NCBI GenBank assembly: GCA_002989075.1
Contig: PSQN01000015.1
Coordinates: 1,922,001-1,986,000 of the forward strand
DNA from: Arthonia radiata
Lineage: Eukaryota; Ascomycota; Arthoniomycetes; Arthoniales; Arthoniaceae
Direction of reading: 5' to 3'
DNA length: 64,000 nt
Shown here: positions 32,720-43,482 of the stretch, one piece after another
Layout of the letters: every line of letters starts with the position of its first letter
How positions within the stretch are numbered: position 1 is the first letter of the stretch
Made by a program: the position numbers and the translations under genes
Notes under the pieces: model-generated
Databases searched by the model: none
Seen by the model: only the letters and a program-made list of their open reading frames with translations
What the model was told of the DNA's origin: nothing

Positions 32720-35700
32720 ATGGCAGAGACAGTGGCCGATCATGTGGTAAACGGCAACCAGTCGATGGGCTGCGATCCCGCGCCCGTCGACACACCCCAG
32801 GAAACACAACCTTCAAGCCGGACTGCTGGGGAAGTTGGGGACGACGGTACACAGAACGCTACATCAAACGACACAAAGACGCAAGATCAAACGCATGCTT
32901 CCACAGTACCTCAATCAGCGGATCACCAAGCAGTAGCGCCCTCGGACGTAGGTCTCGAACAATCGACGGTAAGCCATCGTGCCTGCTGTCAGCGGGAAGT
33001 GCGGTGCTGAGATTAATAAATGCGCAGATTCCCCAGCAAGACCAGCCAAACCACGAACAAATCAGCACTGTCAATCCAGGCGCGGACTTGGCAAATGGAA
33101 ATCCAGACACGACAGCTTTCCCGGAACCCTCGCCTATGTCGCCGCATGGCGGCGAGCTTGAGTGGCGACGACCATCTTTCACGGCGCCAGGCACAAGTGG
33201 CCGCGGCGAGCGATCAAACTCTTACAAGAAGCCGACATCCTTCAAATCAGTCTCCGTAACTAAGAATTTTTTGGCAAAGTCTTCAAACGGGACCGCGCCC
33301 ACAACCAAAGTAGGGCCGGATAAGCGTACGTCGAACAGGCACCAAGACGAGTGGGTATCTGCTGACATCGCATAGTCATATCTCCCAGTCCAACCCCGTC
33401 TTCTAATGCTCTGGGCGCAAAACCTCGACTCGTAGCTAAGTCAGTGAGGGATGCGCGGTCACCAGCTTTAGCAGGTCCCGGCTCCCCTGCGGGACCCGAT
33501 GCATCCAAGGTTTGGAACAGGAACAGACGTATGCACCCAGACTCTCTGATTATCAATATCGGCAGTTACTGACAACGTTCTCCAAGCTGTCCCTTTGCCA
33601 CCGCCGAAACAGTTCACCGATGAAGAACTCAAGCAGCAATACGGCATTCATCTGGCAACTCGTCTGCAGTCTGATGAGCCGGGTAAGGGCTCCAAGTGGG
33701 CAGACATGGAAGACGATGAAGATGATTGGGCGCCCGACACGGTTGAGTGGATGGATGGCACCAAGACTACTCTTCAACCAGAAAACCAGCAACCGCCCAT
33801 CCAGGACAGCCGTCAATTACCTCCAAAGCCGTCAACAGAAGAAGCTATCGATGACTCTGAACCACCAAAGACCTCACCTGGCATTGGACCTGGCAAGACC
33901 ATCTTGCGCCCTGGAGCACGTGCCAGTCAGACCATTACCAAACCAGGACTCGTCCTCAGGAGCGTACCCGAAAACCAAGCTCCGCCGCCTCAGCCTACGC
34001 CTAATGGCTCATCCAAATCACCGTGGGCTCCGTTGCCTCCCGTCGACAAGGTCTCGCCGGTCACGTTTGTTCCACCGCCAAGCCAAACGCCAAGCCACTT
34101 GCGACGTGACAGTTCAGCTGCCGCCCCTTCCCGTGACTACAATCTTCCCACAACGTCACCAGCAAGGGAGATGGCAGCAGATACATTTGACCGCTCCTGG
34201 CGTAACTACGAGGGAGGTTCGAGGGAGTTATTTGATGCCAAGTCTGGACGCTACGAACCTGCAAAGGGAACACGTAGATCCTCTTTCCGCCAAGAAGGCA
34301 ACTTCAGACCGCCATCACTTCTCCAGCGGCCATCGCAATACGATCAGGATAGATCATATGGTAGTCAAGACGCAAGGAATTTTGAGCGCAAGCAAAGCCC
34401 TATGAGCACAGACAGTCACGTCGCTTCAGACAGGAAATCCTCGTTTGTTGACGACGCACAGACCTCCGAGCGCACCACTTCTCCCCAAGTTGCCAGGAGT
34501 GATACTAGTCCAAATCAAACAGCGCTGCCGATCCCCAGCCATTCGGATAGCAAAGACAGCCATCGAGTTTACGCCGCGCATGCATCCGATGGCCAAGCTT
34601 CGAGCCCAAACGTGGATGGTGCTTCGTCTGATGTGCAACTGCAGCAACAGCTGATGCGTCAGCGCATCGAAGCCAACCGCAGACGTAAGCAAGAGGAGCA
34701 AGCCCGTGAAGAAGCTGCCAAGCAGGAGCGTATTCGCCAGAAATTGCAGGCACTTGATATCGCATCTCCTGTCACTGCAAAGCCCGATGAATTGCAGGGG
34801 GCTGGGAAAACGTTGGAAGCAAACGGGGCTTCCCAGCCATCGATTACCCCAGCAACGGGCCACGTATTGTCCCCCGCAAACAATAAGCCCATTGGATCTG
34901 GAAAAGGTGCAAGTTCAGCCATCGTCCCAGCAACGTCGCCCACCAAATCTGATGAGCAGCCCCACCTTGATGGTCTGGGGGAAATACCCGTCAATGCGTC
35001 CTCAATAGGACCCACTTCCCAGCCTCTCTCCTATTCAGCCATCAATCAAACCTCCTCGCTAGCTCCACATCGTCAGCTATCGCAATTTTCATCGCCTGGA
35101 ACAAAACTCTCTTCCTCCCCTCGACTTGCTTCTGAAAACTTTCCTCATCATCCTTCTCAACCTTCGCTCCATCCTTCCCAATCTTCTTCACACCAATACT
35201 TCGCTCTACCCTCTGATCCAACACACCCACCGTCTGCAGACAACAGACCATTCCCACCAAATCATTCACCAAGTCCAGCATCGTTCGAGCGCTCTCGTCA
35301 TCACTGGGCGTCAAGTCAGCCCTCACATCCTCGATCCGGCTGGTCCAGCAACGCAGGTCCACCACACACCTTCGCACAAGCCAACGTTTGGGGTCCTCCC
35401 ACCAGCGACAAAGCTCTTGGTAACGGCGCTTTCGAACCTGACTTGCACCGTCCCCCCTACCAATACCCTCCTCCGCAATTCCGACAATCTCCACAACCAC
35501 CAGGTCCAATCGCTCCACCGTCCATCTCACCAATACCGCAAGCCCCTCCAAGAACCGATTCACAAGTACCCAACACCACAAGCATGTCTTCCACCATGAT
35601 GGTCCAGTCTCCTACTGAAGACAGCTTCAAGATCGGCCCTACCCCCGCAGCTGCCACTGGACCCAAGAAGAGCTCCGGCATGCCCAACGGTATCAAATTT

Positions 35701-36840
35701 GATACCACAGGATACGGCAAGAATGCCGCAAAAGCCCGCCGGCCCCTATCTCCCCCCAGACGCGAGGCCGCTGACGCCTGGAATCACACCGACATTGTAC
35801 GCTCCGAGGCCGCTCGACGCGCGACACTCAAGGCCCAGAGAGAAGCAGCTCAAGACAATCCGGTTGACCCCTTCAAACGCGACATGGAGAGCACCTTTGG
35901 TCGTGATAATGAGCCCATCGTGATCAAGCATCCAAGCATTGGCACCGACACCAACACCAGGAAGCATGAAGAGAAGCCCTTGATCAAGATGCCCCCAACG
36001 GAGATGTCTTCCGCCGAGGTACCCTCGACCAAGATGTCCTCAACCAAGATGCCCTCAATCAAGATGCCTTCGATCGATATGCCCGCCGATGCCACTCAAG
36101 ATCTCTTTGGCACCTCCATGACTGCCTATGTCATCAAGCCAGGCTTCAAGCATACCCCCAAGACGATCTTTCGCATGTCCAACAACGAGTCAGCCGTCGT
36201 CAACCTGCCACCTCCACCGATGTCTGCACCCACGGTCTTCTCTCGGCCACCCGGACACAACGGTGCTCAGTCACTCATCGCTCAGCTGGGAACGCGAGGC
36301 AAGGTTGAAGACCTCCTTGGCTTCTTCCGTGAATCCTCCCGCGCAAGCGTCGCCTCCACCCTCAAGCCCCTTCCACCAACCATCGCTACGAAGCCGACCT
36401 TCGATGCCAGCGATGCTTCCAACATGAACAAGGTCGAAGTCGTCCTACCTGGCCTCACTCCAATTGCCGGCTTCAAGACTGGCAATGTTCCAGACACCAA
36501 GGACGGTGACAATGCGGTATTCCCCGACCCCGAGAATGGCTCTCGTCCCGCTGTCAACTTGTCCGACAATGTTCCTATGATCTCCAAGGATGTCACCGAG
36601 TCCGCTCTCGCCCAGAAGCGCGCTGCCTCCCCTGGTGCCCAGACTGTTTCCAGCCTCTCCTCCGAGCAAGAGGACTTCCGCAAGCGCGCCGAGATCACCG
36701 TCAGCATCGGTGACAAGTACCGCAAGCTTGCCATGGACAGCAAATCTACTACCCAACAGCCAGCAGCACGAAAGAACGGCGCTTCCAAGACCAGCTGGGC
36801 TAAGGTGCCAAAGGGCCCTTCTCGCAATAAGAAGTACTGA
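32720..36840 (+). CDS. Large conserved fungal protein of unknown function, mostly disordered
   Basis: Exons 32720-32968, 33028-33325, 33376-33528 and 33587-36840 (introns 50-59 nt) give 1,317 residues. The best-ordered part is at the start of exon 4: PPPKQFTDEELKQQYGIHLA, then GSKWADMEDDEDDWAPDTVE and WMDGTKTTL, an acidic Trp-containing motif I associate with a conserved but unnamed fungal family. A charged helix follows (about 34,660-34,750, many Arg, Lys, Gln and Glu). The rest is Pro/Ser-rich. A short region near 36,000-36,080 repeats a KMPSI-like pentapeptide in degenerate form. The C-terminus is basic (SWAKVPKGPSRNKKY). No catalytic domain is seen. A role in RNA or translation is possible but only a guess. 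Confidence 0.8.
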
Positions 36841-37721
36841 GTCCAACCGATCTCTCACACTGGCACTGCTCGAGCCTCGACACTTCCATGATACACAACA
36901 CTCGCCATCACAACACCCTCAAGCCACTCTTCTGGTCCAAAGTCTCACTCATTCATCCATGTATTATACCGGCGAAAGGCTCTTTGTTCTGACTCTCAAC
37001 TGAGCGTCTCCTTCATCAACTTTCACTAACTCCACCACATCATCCATGTGGTATCTGACATCAGCGCTTTCACTACGGAAGGCGCATTCGAGAAGCATGC
37101 AAGGCATGCAAGGTAGGCGAACTAGCGGCGTTTCGGAATGCAGGTATGACTGGTGGTTTCGGCGTCTCGACTGGTCGTGGACTCTGGTATTAGCAATCGA
37201 TAATTGCAATGAAGTTTGAAAATAACCATTGTCTTCTTTGCTCTTGGTGCTTTTGTGACTTAGAGCGTGCCGTCAGGAGACTGAAGTGTAGCAGTCGTTA
37301 TCCGAGCCTCACACTCACGGAACAACCATTCTGCATCACGCCGCGGCGCTGTCACTCTTCGCAGTGAATATTGGCTGCATCTTGACGGCGTGTGCCGCTG
37401 TAGAGATAGCTTACCCCTTCCATCTGCAATGCTTTAAACCTTAGCATCCACAATGGCTGGTCGAGGGTCAAGTTTCTCTGATCGGCTCCTTCGCCCGCCA
37501 TTTCGTGCCCCTTAGCGAATGAATGCAACCGTGATCAGTCGTCGACAATGCTGCCAGTCGACAACTGGCTTTTCACCTACGACAGCAAATATTTCCTCTG
37601 CTGCATCTTGAGATATATCAATAAGGGTTATACACCACCATGAGGAAGCCCCAGTCTAGACGAAGAATGCGCGTCGGTCACCTCATTGATTCATGTCTCA
37701 TACGCTCCTTCACAACTACCT
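36841..37721. other. Convergent spacer
   Basis: About 880 bp between the plus-strand large protein gene and AP-3 beta on the minus strand. It should hold 3' untranslated regions; I see no repeats or coding signal. Confidence 0.45.
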
Positions 37722-40313
37722 CTATCTGACAAGCCGTCCCTCCTCACCCTCCTCACTACTACTCTCCTCCTCCTCACTCTCCTCATCCGTCTCCTCCTCC
37801 GTAGTCCCCTCTTCGCTCTCCTCACTCCCCTCTTCATCCTCATCCGCCAACCAATCCTCCAGATCTCTTTCCTTCACCACTGGCGGTCCTACTCTCACTT
37901 CGCCTGCACTCTTATCCAGCGTCTCGGCCGCCGGTACAGTCCTCGATCCTGAGCCGAAGCCGCTGATGCTGGGCATACCCGGGCTACTGGTCCCACCGCT
38001 CTCTCTCAACCTTGAATCGGGCTCGTGACCTGCTTCAACCCAGTCCGGGAACGCAAAGGTCTCGTACCCAGGGATGTTTTTATCACCTAATACCAATGCT
38101 GCTGAGCCCAGCTCGAGACCTTGTCGGAGCGTTGCAGGTGAGGATGTCACAGGCGGTGGTTTGGGGGCAAGGAGAAGCAGCGTGGCGAGTTGTGTGTTTG
38201 CGGCCGCTGAGGGTGGGGCGTAGGACTGCTGTTGATGCATCGTTGTTGATAGCGGAGGTGGAGGGAGTAGAGCGCGGTGCATGCGAGCGACGTCGCGGAG
38301 GGTGTAGGAGGTGTCATAGCGGATGAGGGAGTGGATGTAGGCGTATAATAATGGGATCTGACTCTGCTTTTTTTCAGGTTGGTCTGGTGTGGTAGCATCT
38401 AGCGCGGAGATATTGTCTGCGGGTGCATTTTCGGATGGTGGTGGTGGATCGGCGGGAGGGGTGGGTTGAGGTAGGTTGTTCAAGTAGTGAACGTACACTT
38501 TAGCGGCTAAGATGCAGATCTGCAACTTCACCTCCTCCGCTTCGTTGGTGAAACCACCCGCAAGAATGCGGAGAACATCCGCAGCAATGTTGCCTTTGCC
38601 GCTGTCACCGGCTGAGACCGCGCTGGACATATCGCTGCCTGCGTACTCGCCTACCAACCATACAATGGCGGCGCGCGCTTTCGGCTGAGTAGTTGTATCG
38701 AGGTCCTTAGCGAGGCGGATGACCGTGGACATGTGCTCAGTAGGGTTCGACTGGATCAAATGACGGATCTGAGTGAGGGCTTCGGAAGCTGCAGTGCCCG
38801 CCATTTCCACGTCTACTGAGGCTGGAGGGGACTTGACGTGCTCGAGCAGAAGCGAGAGACAGCGGTTCGAGGTCTTGGAGTTGGTCTGGGCGGAGAGAGC
38901 GCAGCGACCGATGCCTGATATGGCGGCGCGGAGGAGGGCAGGTGAGGTGGAAGTGTGCCGACGTGCGGCTGTGGCGAGCTCCGCGAGGATGAGTGACTGC
39001 GTATGAGATTGTGCATAGGGAAAGAGGAGGGTAAGCACTTCAAGCTTGAGAGGCGCAGTGTCGGTTGGGGAGTCGGTGGACTTGAGTAGAAAATGCCTTG
39101 TGTATGAGACCAAAGGGGCGGGGTAAAGAAGAGCGACTTGAAGAATGTTATGCAGCGCCAGTGGTGTAATTGAAGGCGTGCTGGTGGGCCGTAGGAGTGT
39201 CAGGAGCGACGGTATGGCGGAGGACAGGTAAGGAGGCGTCTGGACGCTTGAAGCTGAGGTGGGGATCTCAAGCGCGAGGTACGATCGGACGACGGCAACG
39301 ATGACAGCAGGATTGCGCGATTGTAGAAGAGGCTGGGCGGATTTGAAAAGAAGGGTGAGGTCTGGGTCTTGAAGATGGATGGTTTCATGATCATTGTTCG
39401 CTGGGGTCTTTGCAGTGTCGTCTGGCTCTTCGTAGAACGACTGCATCTTCTGCTGCTCGCGCTGATCGTCTTTTGGCGGCCCTTTGCGGATCCGTCTCGT
39501 TCGTCTTGGGAAGCAGCGTCGTGCGTAGACACCAAGCACACGCAATGCCGCACACTGACCCCAGTCGTTCATGTCGACCAGCTTCCGGCAAAGACCTCGA
39601 TACACGCCATGAAGCATGTTCACCACCTTGTCCATACCCTCTGTGGTTTCAAGCAGGCCAGTCTCAAGCAGTGCAGTGCACGCCGCCCCCACCACAATGT
39701 ACTGCCTGTCTCCCAGTAGCACGCCCATGTATCCTTCCAGCTGCGGCGACGTACTGGGGTCCAGCTTCCAGCACTTGGGGATCGCCAGCGCCGCCGTCTT
39801 TCTCACAATAGGTGACATGTCCCCTACACCTTTCTTGATCCCCAACGCAACGATCTGCGCGATTACAGGCACCCTCAGACTTGATATCGTCCGCAACGCC
39901 AATGCTCGAATGTGTGGATCCGTGGCTGATAAGGCCTTTTGTATGCTGTTGATCGCCAGCAGCGCGGTATCTTGATCTGACTCGGCATGCTTTATGAGGA
40001 TAAGGTAGACCAGCTTGCGAATGTGCGTGTTCGACGAAGTGATGTTCTTAAGAATGGTGGGAAGTAGCTGCGACGCGAGCGTAGGGTCTGCCTGACGCTT
40101 CGGTGATTGCGTGATAGTAAGGAATCGCCGCAAGCCATCGAGCACCTCGCGCTCGTGCCTACTGTTCAGCAAGGCCTTGATCTGCGGAACGGTGGTGTGC
40201 GTCGTGCCGGAAGTGGTAGGTGCTTTACGCAGGGAGGAGGTCAAGGCGGATGCGTCAAGGGTCAGGTCTCGTGTTGGCTCCAAAAGGGATGAAACTCGTG
40301 ATATAGAGTCCAT
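37722..40313 (-). CDS. APL6: AP-3 adaptor complex beta subunit
   Basis: Large beta subunit of AP-3, which sorts cargo from the Golgi to the vacuole by the alkaline-phosphatase pathway. One uninterrupted 863-codon frame. The N-terminal adaptin trunk of HEAT-like repeats is clear: VPQIKALLNSRHEREVLDGL, NITSSNTHIRKLVYLILIKH, ALSATDPHIRALALRTISSL, VIAQIVALGIKKGVGDMSPI and VRKTAALAIPKCWKLDP. A Pro-rich hinge follows (around 38,150-38,480). The C-terminus is a very acidic Ser/Glu tail typical of AP-3 beta. No obvious ear domain is seen, as expected for the fungal form. Divergent from the gene at 40679. Confidence 0.94.
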   Translation of the reverse strand: MDSISRVSSLLEPTRDLTLDASALTSSLRKAPTTSGTTHTTVPQIKALLNSRHEREVLDGLRRFLTITQSPKRQADPTLASQLLPTILKNITSSNTHIRKLVYLILIKHAESDQDTALLAINSIQKALSATDPHIRALALRTISSLRVPVIAQIVALGIKKGVGDMSPIVRKTAALAIPKCWKLDPSTSPQLEGYMGVLLGDRQYIVVGAACTALLETGLLETTEGMDKVVNMLHGVYRGLCRKLVDMNDWGQCAALRVLGVYARRCFPRRTRRIRKGPPKDDQREQQKMQSFYEEPDDTAKTPANNDHETIHLQDPDLTLLFKSAQPLLQSRNPAVIVAVVRSYLALEIPTSASSVQTPPYLSSAIPSLLTLLRPTSTPSITPLALHNILQVALLYPAPLVSYTRHFLLKSTDSPTDTAPLKLEVLTLLFPYAQSHTQSLILAELATAARRHTSTSPALLRAAISGIGRCALSAQTNSKTSNRCLSLLLEHVKSPPASVDVEMAGTAASEALTQIRHLIQSNPTEHMSTVIRLAKDLDTTTQPKARAAIVWLVGEYAGSDMSSAVSAGDSGKGNIAADVLRILAGGFTNEAEEVKLQICILAAKVYVHYLNNLPQPTPPADPPPPSENAPADNISALDATTPDQPEKKQSQIPLLYAYIHSLIRYDTSYTLRDVARMHRALLPPPPLSTTMHQQQSYAPPSAAANTQLATLLLLAPKPPPVTSSPATLRQGLELGSAALVLGDKNIPGYETFAFPDWVEAGHEPDSRLRESGGTSSPGMPSISGFGSGSRTVPAAETLDKSAGEVRVGPPVVKERDLEDWLADEDEEGSEESEEGTTEEETDEESEEEESSSEEGEEGRLVR

Positions 40314-40678
40314 TACTGGTCATGCCAGTGACGCAGCATGTGCTCGGAGCTGCTCAATGCAGATGGGATGAGGTGGATATACTGAGATCTTTATCGATAA
40401 GGGAGGTGGTGTCCATCAGGGTCTTTAACCTATCGTCATTTGTCTACCACCGTTATGCACTCAGCGATTATTTCACTTTCAAAGCCTACGCCATTTCTAG
40501 GTCGGGTGACATATTGAAGATGTCGAATGAAACGACTGGTCGGATACAGGAGTATATCCAAGAGAGATGAGGGACTTCCACCGTTTCCAACGACGGCGGC
40601 ATCACATCTGACTTGATACTCTCGATTTTGACATCTGACCAGACTCAATGCTAACTTATGCTGTGATGCCGGCATTCG
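40314..40678. promoter_or_regulatory. Divergent spacer
   Basis: A 365-bp spacer serving AP-3 beta (minus) and the unknown gene (plus). No clear motif. Confidence 0.4.
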
Positions 40679-41503
40679 ATGGACGCAACATGCTACACCG
40701 GAGCCACCCTGGAGTCCTTCCTGACGCACATTCTCCGTCACCATGAGTCCCACGTATTGCTCATTATCTGCTCTGAGCGGCGCGCTTTCATTCACAGCCT
40801 TCTAAAATCCATCGAAAAGGATCAACGACCGTCTCAATTGGGCGCGATAGACCCCGCTGTCCCCAACGACGAGCCAGATATTGATCACGATGGACGTCAG
40901 CAGCCACGGGAGCCTGCTCCGCGCCCACCTCATCCGCTCCTAACCCGCACATTGAAGGTGCTAGCTGCGTCCCAGTCGATACAGGTTGCATTCTGCCCTT
41001 CCGTGCAAGTGTTGAGAGCATACCTGGCTACTCCGCACCTTAAAACAACCAATGACGGGAATTGTGAGGCAGAGGAACGGACGCAACTGTCAACCCTTGC
41101 CCTTATCAAGCCAGTCTCAGTGCATCGCGCGACCGCATCTTACTCTGCACAAGGCGTGAGTGAGACGTTAGCAGCGGCTGTTGAAGCGTCGTCGCGTGAA
41201 GGAACCAAGCTATCAGTGGTCGAGACTGTTGACTCTATCGAAAGGCCTGCCTCAGAGGAGTTTGCAGAGGCACGCGCTGACGAACGAATTGCGGATGGGG
41301 CAGCTGCCTTGCAAACTGAGAATCGCGATAGTCACGATCAGCCAGCAGCGATGGATCCATTGGAGGAACAGCTGCCGATTCTGAACGCAACGACGAAGAT
41401 GTTTGGTGTTAGCGGGCAACGAACGATGATGGGTAGGACTGTCAAGGTGGGCGATGTCGTGAAGAGGTGGTGTCGCATGCAGCCTCTTCCGGATCGTGCG
41501 TGA
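40679..41503 (+). CDS. Conserved fungal protein of unknown function
   Basis: Single-exon frame of 274 residues. The pattern of alternating hydrophobic strands and helices suggests an alpha/beta fold: HESHVLLIICSERRAFIHSL, then HPLLTRTLKVLAASQSIQVA, FCPSVQVLRAYLATPHL, then LSTLALIKPVSVHRATASYS and AQGVSETLAAAVEASSREGT. This layout (strand, helix, strand, helix with Ser/Ala-rich turns) is reminiscent of RecA-like proteins that have lost nucleotide binding, such as small recombination mediators or Elongator-type subunits. No P-loop is present, so this comparison is weak. The C-terminus has a basic segment (QRTMMGRTVKVGDVVKRWCR). Confidence 0.65.
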   Translation: MDATCYTGATLESFLTHILRHHESHVLLIICSERRAFIHSLLKSIEKDQRPSQLGAIDPAVPNDEPDIDHDGRQQPREPAPRPPHPLLTRTLKVLAASQSIQVAFCPSVQVLRAYLATPHLKTTNDGNCEAEERTQLSTLALIKPVSVHRATASYSAQGVSETLAAAVEASSREGTKLSVVETVDSIERPASEEFAEARADERIADGAAALQTENRDSHDQPAAMDPLEEQLPILNATTKMFGVSGQRTMMGRTVKVGDVVKRWCRMQPLPDRA

Positions 41504-41920
41504 ATAGTGTCAGCTTCATCCAGGCGCATGCGCGTCTTTTATGACGTTGATGCCGAAGGTCATCGTTACGTGAGGTATTGAAAGCTCGGAGCTTAGCAAA
41601 CCCATTCGAAGATATGTCTCCGACCTTCCATTCATTTACCGCTTTTTGCTGCGACCGCTAAACCCTCGTCTAAATGAGTTCGCTATTCACTCACAAGCAA
41701 AGGCGTGCTACTAGGGAGTGCTTCCAGGTGAGAGCACATGCGGAGTGCTGGTCATCACTTCAGTTGCCCAGGTGACAGCTTTGTTGTCGTCAACAATCTC
41801 TGCGGACAACTTGTTCAATGGTCTTGTTGCTCACTGTCTCGTCAAACGCCTTTTACAAAACGACCTCGTCGTCTTGTCGTGCCAGCTTTCCACTCTCACA
41901 GTGCCCTCACCACAACCACC
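41504..41920. promoter_or_regulatory. Promoter region of the first cysteine-rich paralogue
   Basis: A 417-bp tandem spacer. The 60 bases before the ATG at 41921 are C/A-rich and end CCACCATGG, a strong start context. No named site recognised. Confidence 0.4.
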
Positions 41921-43301
41921 ATGGCCAAGAACAAGAAGAATGGAGTGCAGAAGGCAATCAAGATGATGTGTACGGGTTGCGGTAAAACTGTTAAGGATAT
42001 TGAGAAGAACTGCCACGAGTGCGGTAACAGTATGGCGACGCCTTTCCTTGTCTTGTCCACGACATAACTAATAGCAATCAGAGCATCCACGGCTTCGCTG
42101 CAGCAAATGGTACTACAAAGATGGAGGCGATAAGTCCGGGAAAGGTATCCAGATTTTGTTCCACACCCACACCGGCAAAGAATGGAGCTGGGTCGAAGGT
42201 TCCCAAGACGACAAGTACGACCTCGTCTGTTCCAGCTTTCACGGCGCGATCAAAAAGCCATGCGCGAAGAAGACATGCGGAAAGTGCACAGCCGCCAACC
42301 CGCCAGCGTCCTGTAACCCCAACAGATGCAAGACGGCCGAGAGGATTATGCAAAAGGGTATAGAACGCTTGATGTTCGACACCCTGGAACCGACCGTCAT
42401 CCATGAGCAGCGCGTGGACGAAGAAGACTCTGAAGAGGATGCTGGCGGTGATGCGCATGCGCTGAAACCTTCTATACGGACGGACCTCGACGCGGGCGAT
42501 ATGGAAGAAGTGAGCGACGTCGAGGACACCGAGGACACCAAATACATTGAAATCACAAGCGAATCACCGGCGAAGCCCGCGACCACTGCGAATGCAAAGC
42601 CAGGCTTCGCACTCGGAGCTGGCGCAGGCGCTTTTGCGATTCTGATGGAAGAAGACCTGGCCGAACCCGTGCTTTCTACCGCGCCATCTACTACAGCGCC
42701 ACCAGCTAGTGCGACCAAGCCTCCGATCTTCCTCCCCTTCTCAACGCCGCCGGCAGGAATGGAGCTAGACTCCCTCTCATTGGAAGACGATGACGGGCAC
42801 AAGCTCGTGCTCAACGACCCGGCCAAGATACAGAGAGTGCTAGCAGGCATAGGAGCAGCAGCACAAGCAGAGTTCAACGGCATGATCGAGTCGAAAATGA
42901 AGTCCGCCGCCCGCGCAGCCAAATTAGCTGCAATCCAGCAGGTCGAGACCCAGCTGGCTTCGCTCGACCAGCGCTGCCGGGGAAAGCTGCAGCAGCTCTT
43001 CGACGATGGTCTGATCTCGATTCAAGATGGGCCTGAAGCGGGCAAGAGCAAGAATGGCAAGCCCCGCCCAGTGAAGGATTGGGACGGCGATAACGTGGTG
43101 CAGTATATGATGAGCACGGCGATGTCGCTGGGCGTGCGCGTGGCCAATCTTACAGACCAGATTGAGCGGCTGCAGGAGGAGAGGGAGCGCGTTAGTGTGG
43201 TAGGAGAGGAGGTGTCGTTGTTGACGAAGGAGAACCAGTTCCATACTGAGAAATTGGCTTTGCTGGTGGAGAAGAAGAAGGCTGTGGAGGCGGAGAAGTG
43301 A
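41921..43301 (+). CDS. Cysteine-rich (double Cys-cluster) protein with C-terminal coiled coil, paralogue A
   Basis: Exons 41921-42023 and 42082-43301 (58-nt intron, phase 1) give 440 residues. Cluster 1 is C17-x2-C20-x10-C31-x2-C34. A lone C41 and a beta-like segment follow (SKWYYKDGGDKSG, IQILFHTHTGKEWSWVEG). Cluster 2 is C84-x10-C95-x4-C100-x2-C103-x8-C112-x4-C117. The spacing predicts zinc binding. The middle is acidic and disordered, with an Ala/Gly-rich stretch (GFALGAGAGAFAIL). The last 130 residues are a charged coiled coil. The convergent neighbour at 43483-45292 has the same module with the same cysteine numbering. I do not recognise a named family. The intron was placed by the paralogue and by the need to join the C34 and C41 parts in frame. 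Confidence 0.82.
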
Positions 43302-43482
43302 GCATGGAGGTCTATTATACGTGCAGGCTATGGCGAGAAGGAAGCATGGAAAGTTGGGTCGATGGTCATTCAAACTGGTATCCATGCTTTCATGCTGTGA
43401 GATCAGGCAAGATCAGGCTTGCCACCACCGGCTGGACGCATCAAACCCTACCGATCCTGCCTGCTCACAATCTTGCATGCTC

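Noticed and set aside
36000-36080. Apparent tandem repeat of KMPSI-like pentapeptides
   Set aside because: Too degenerate to call a repeat array; kept only as a note in the gene entry.
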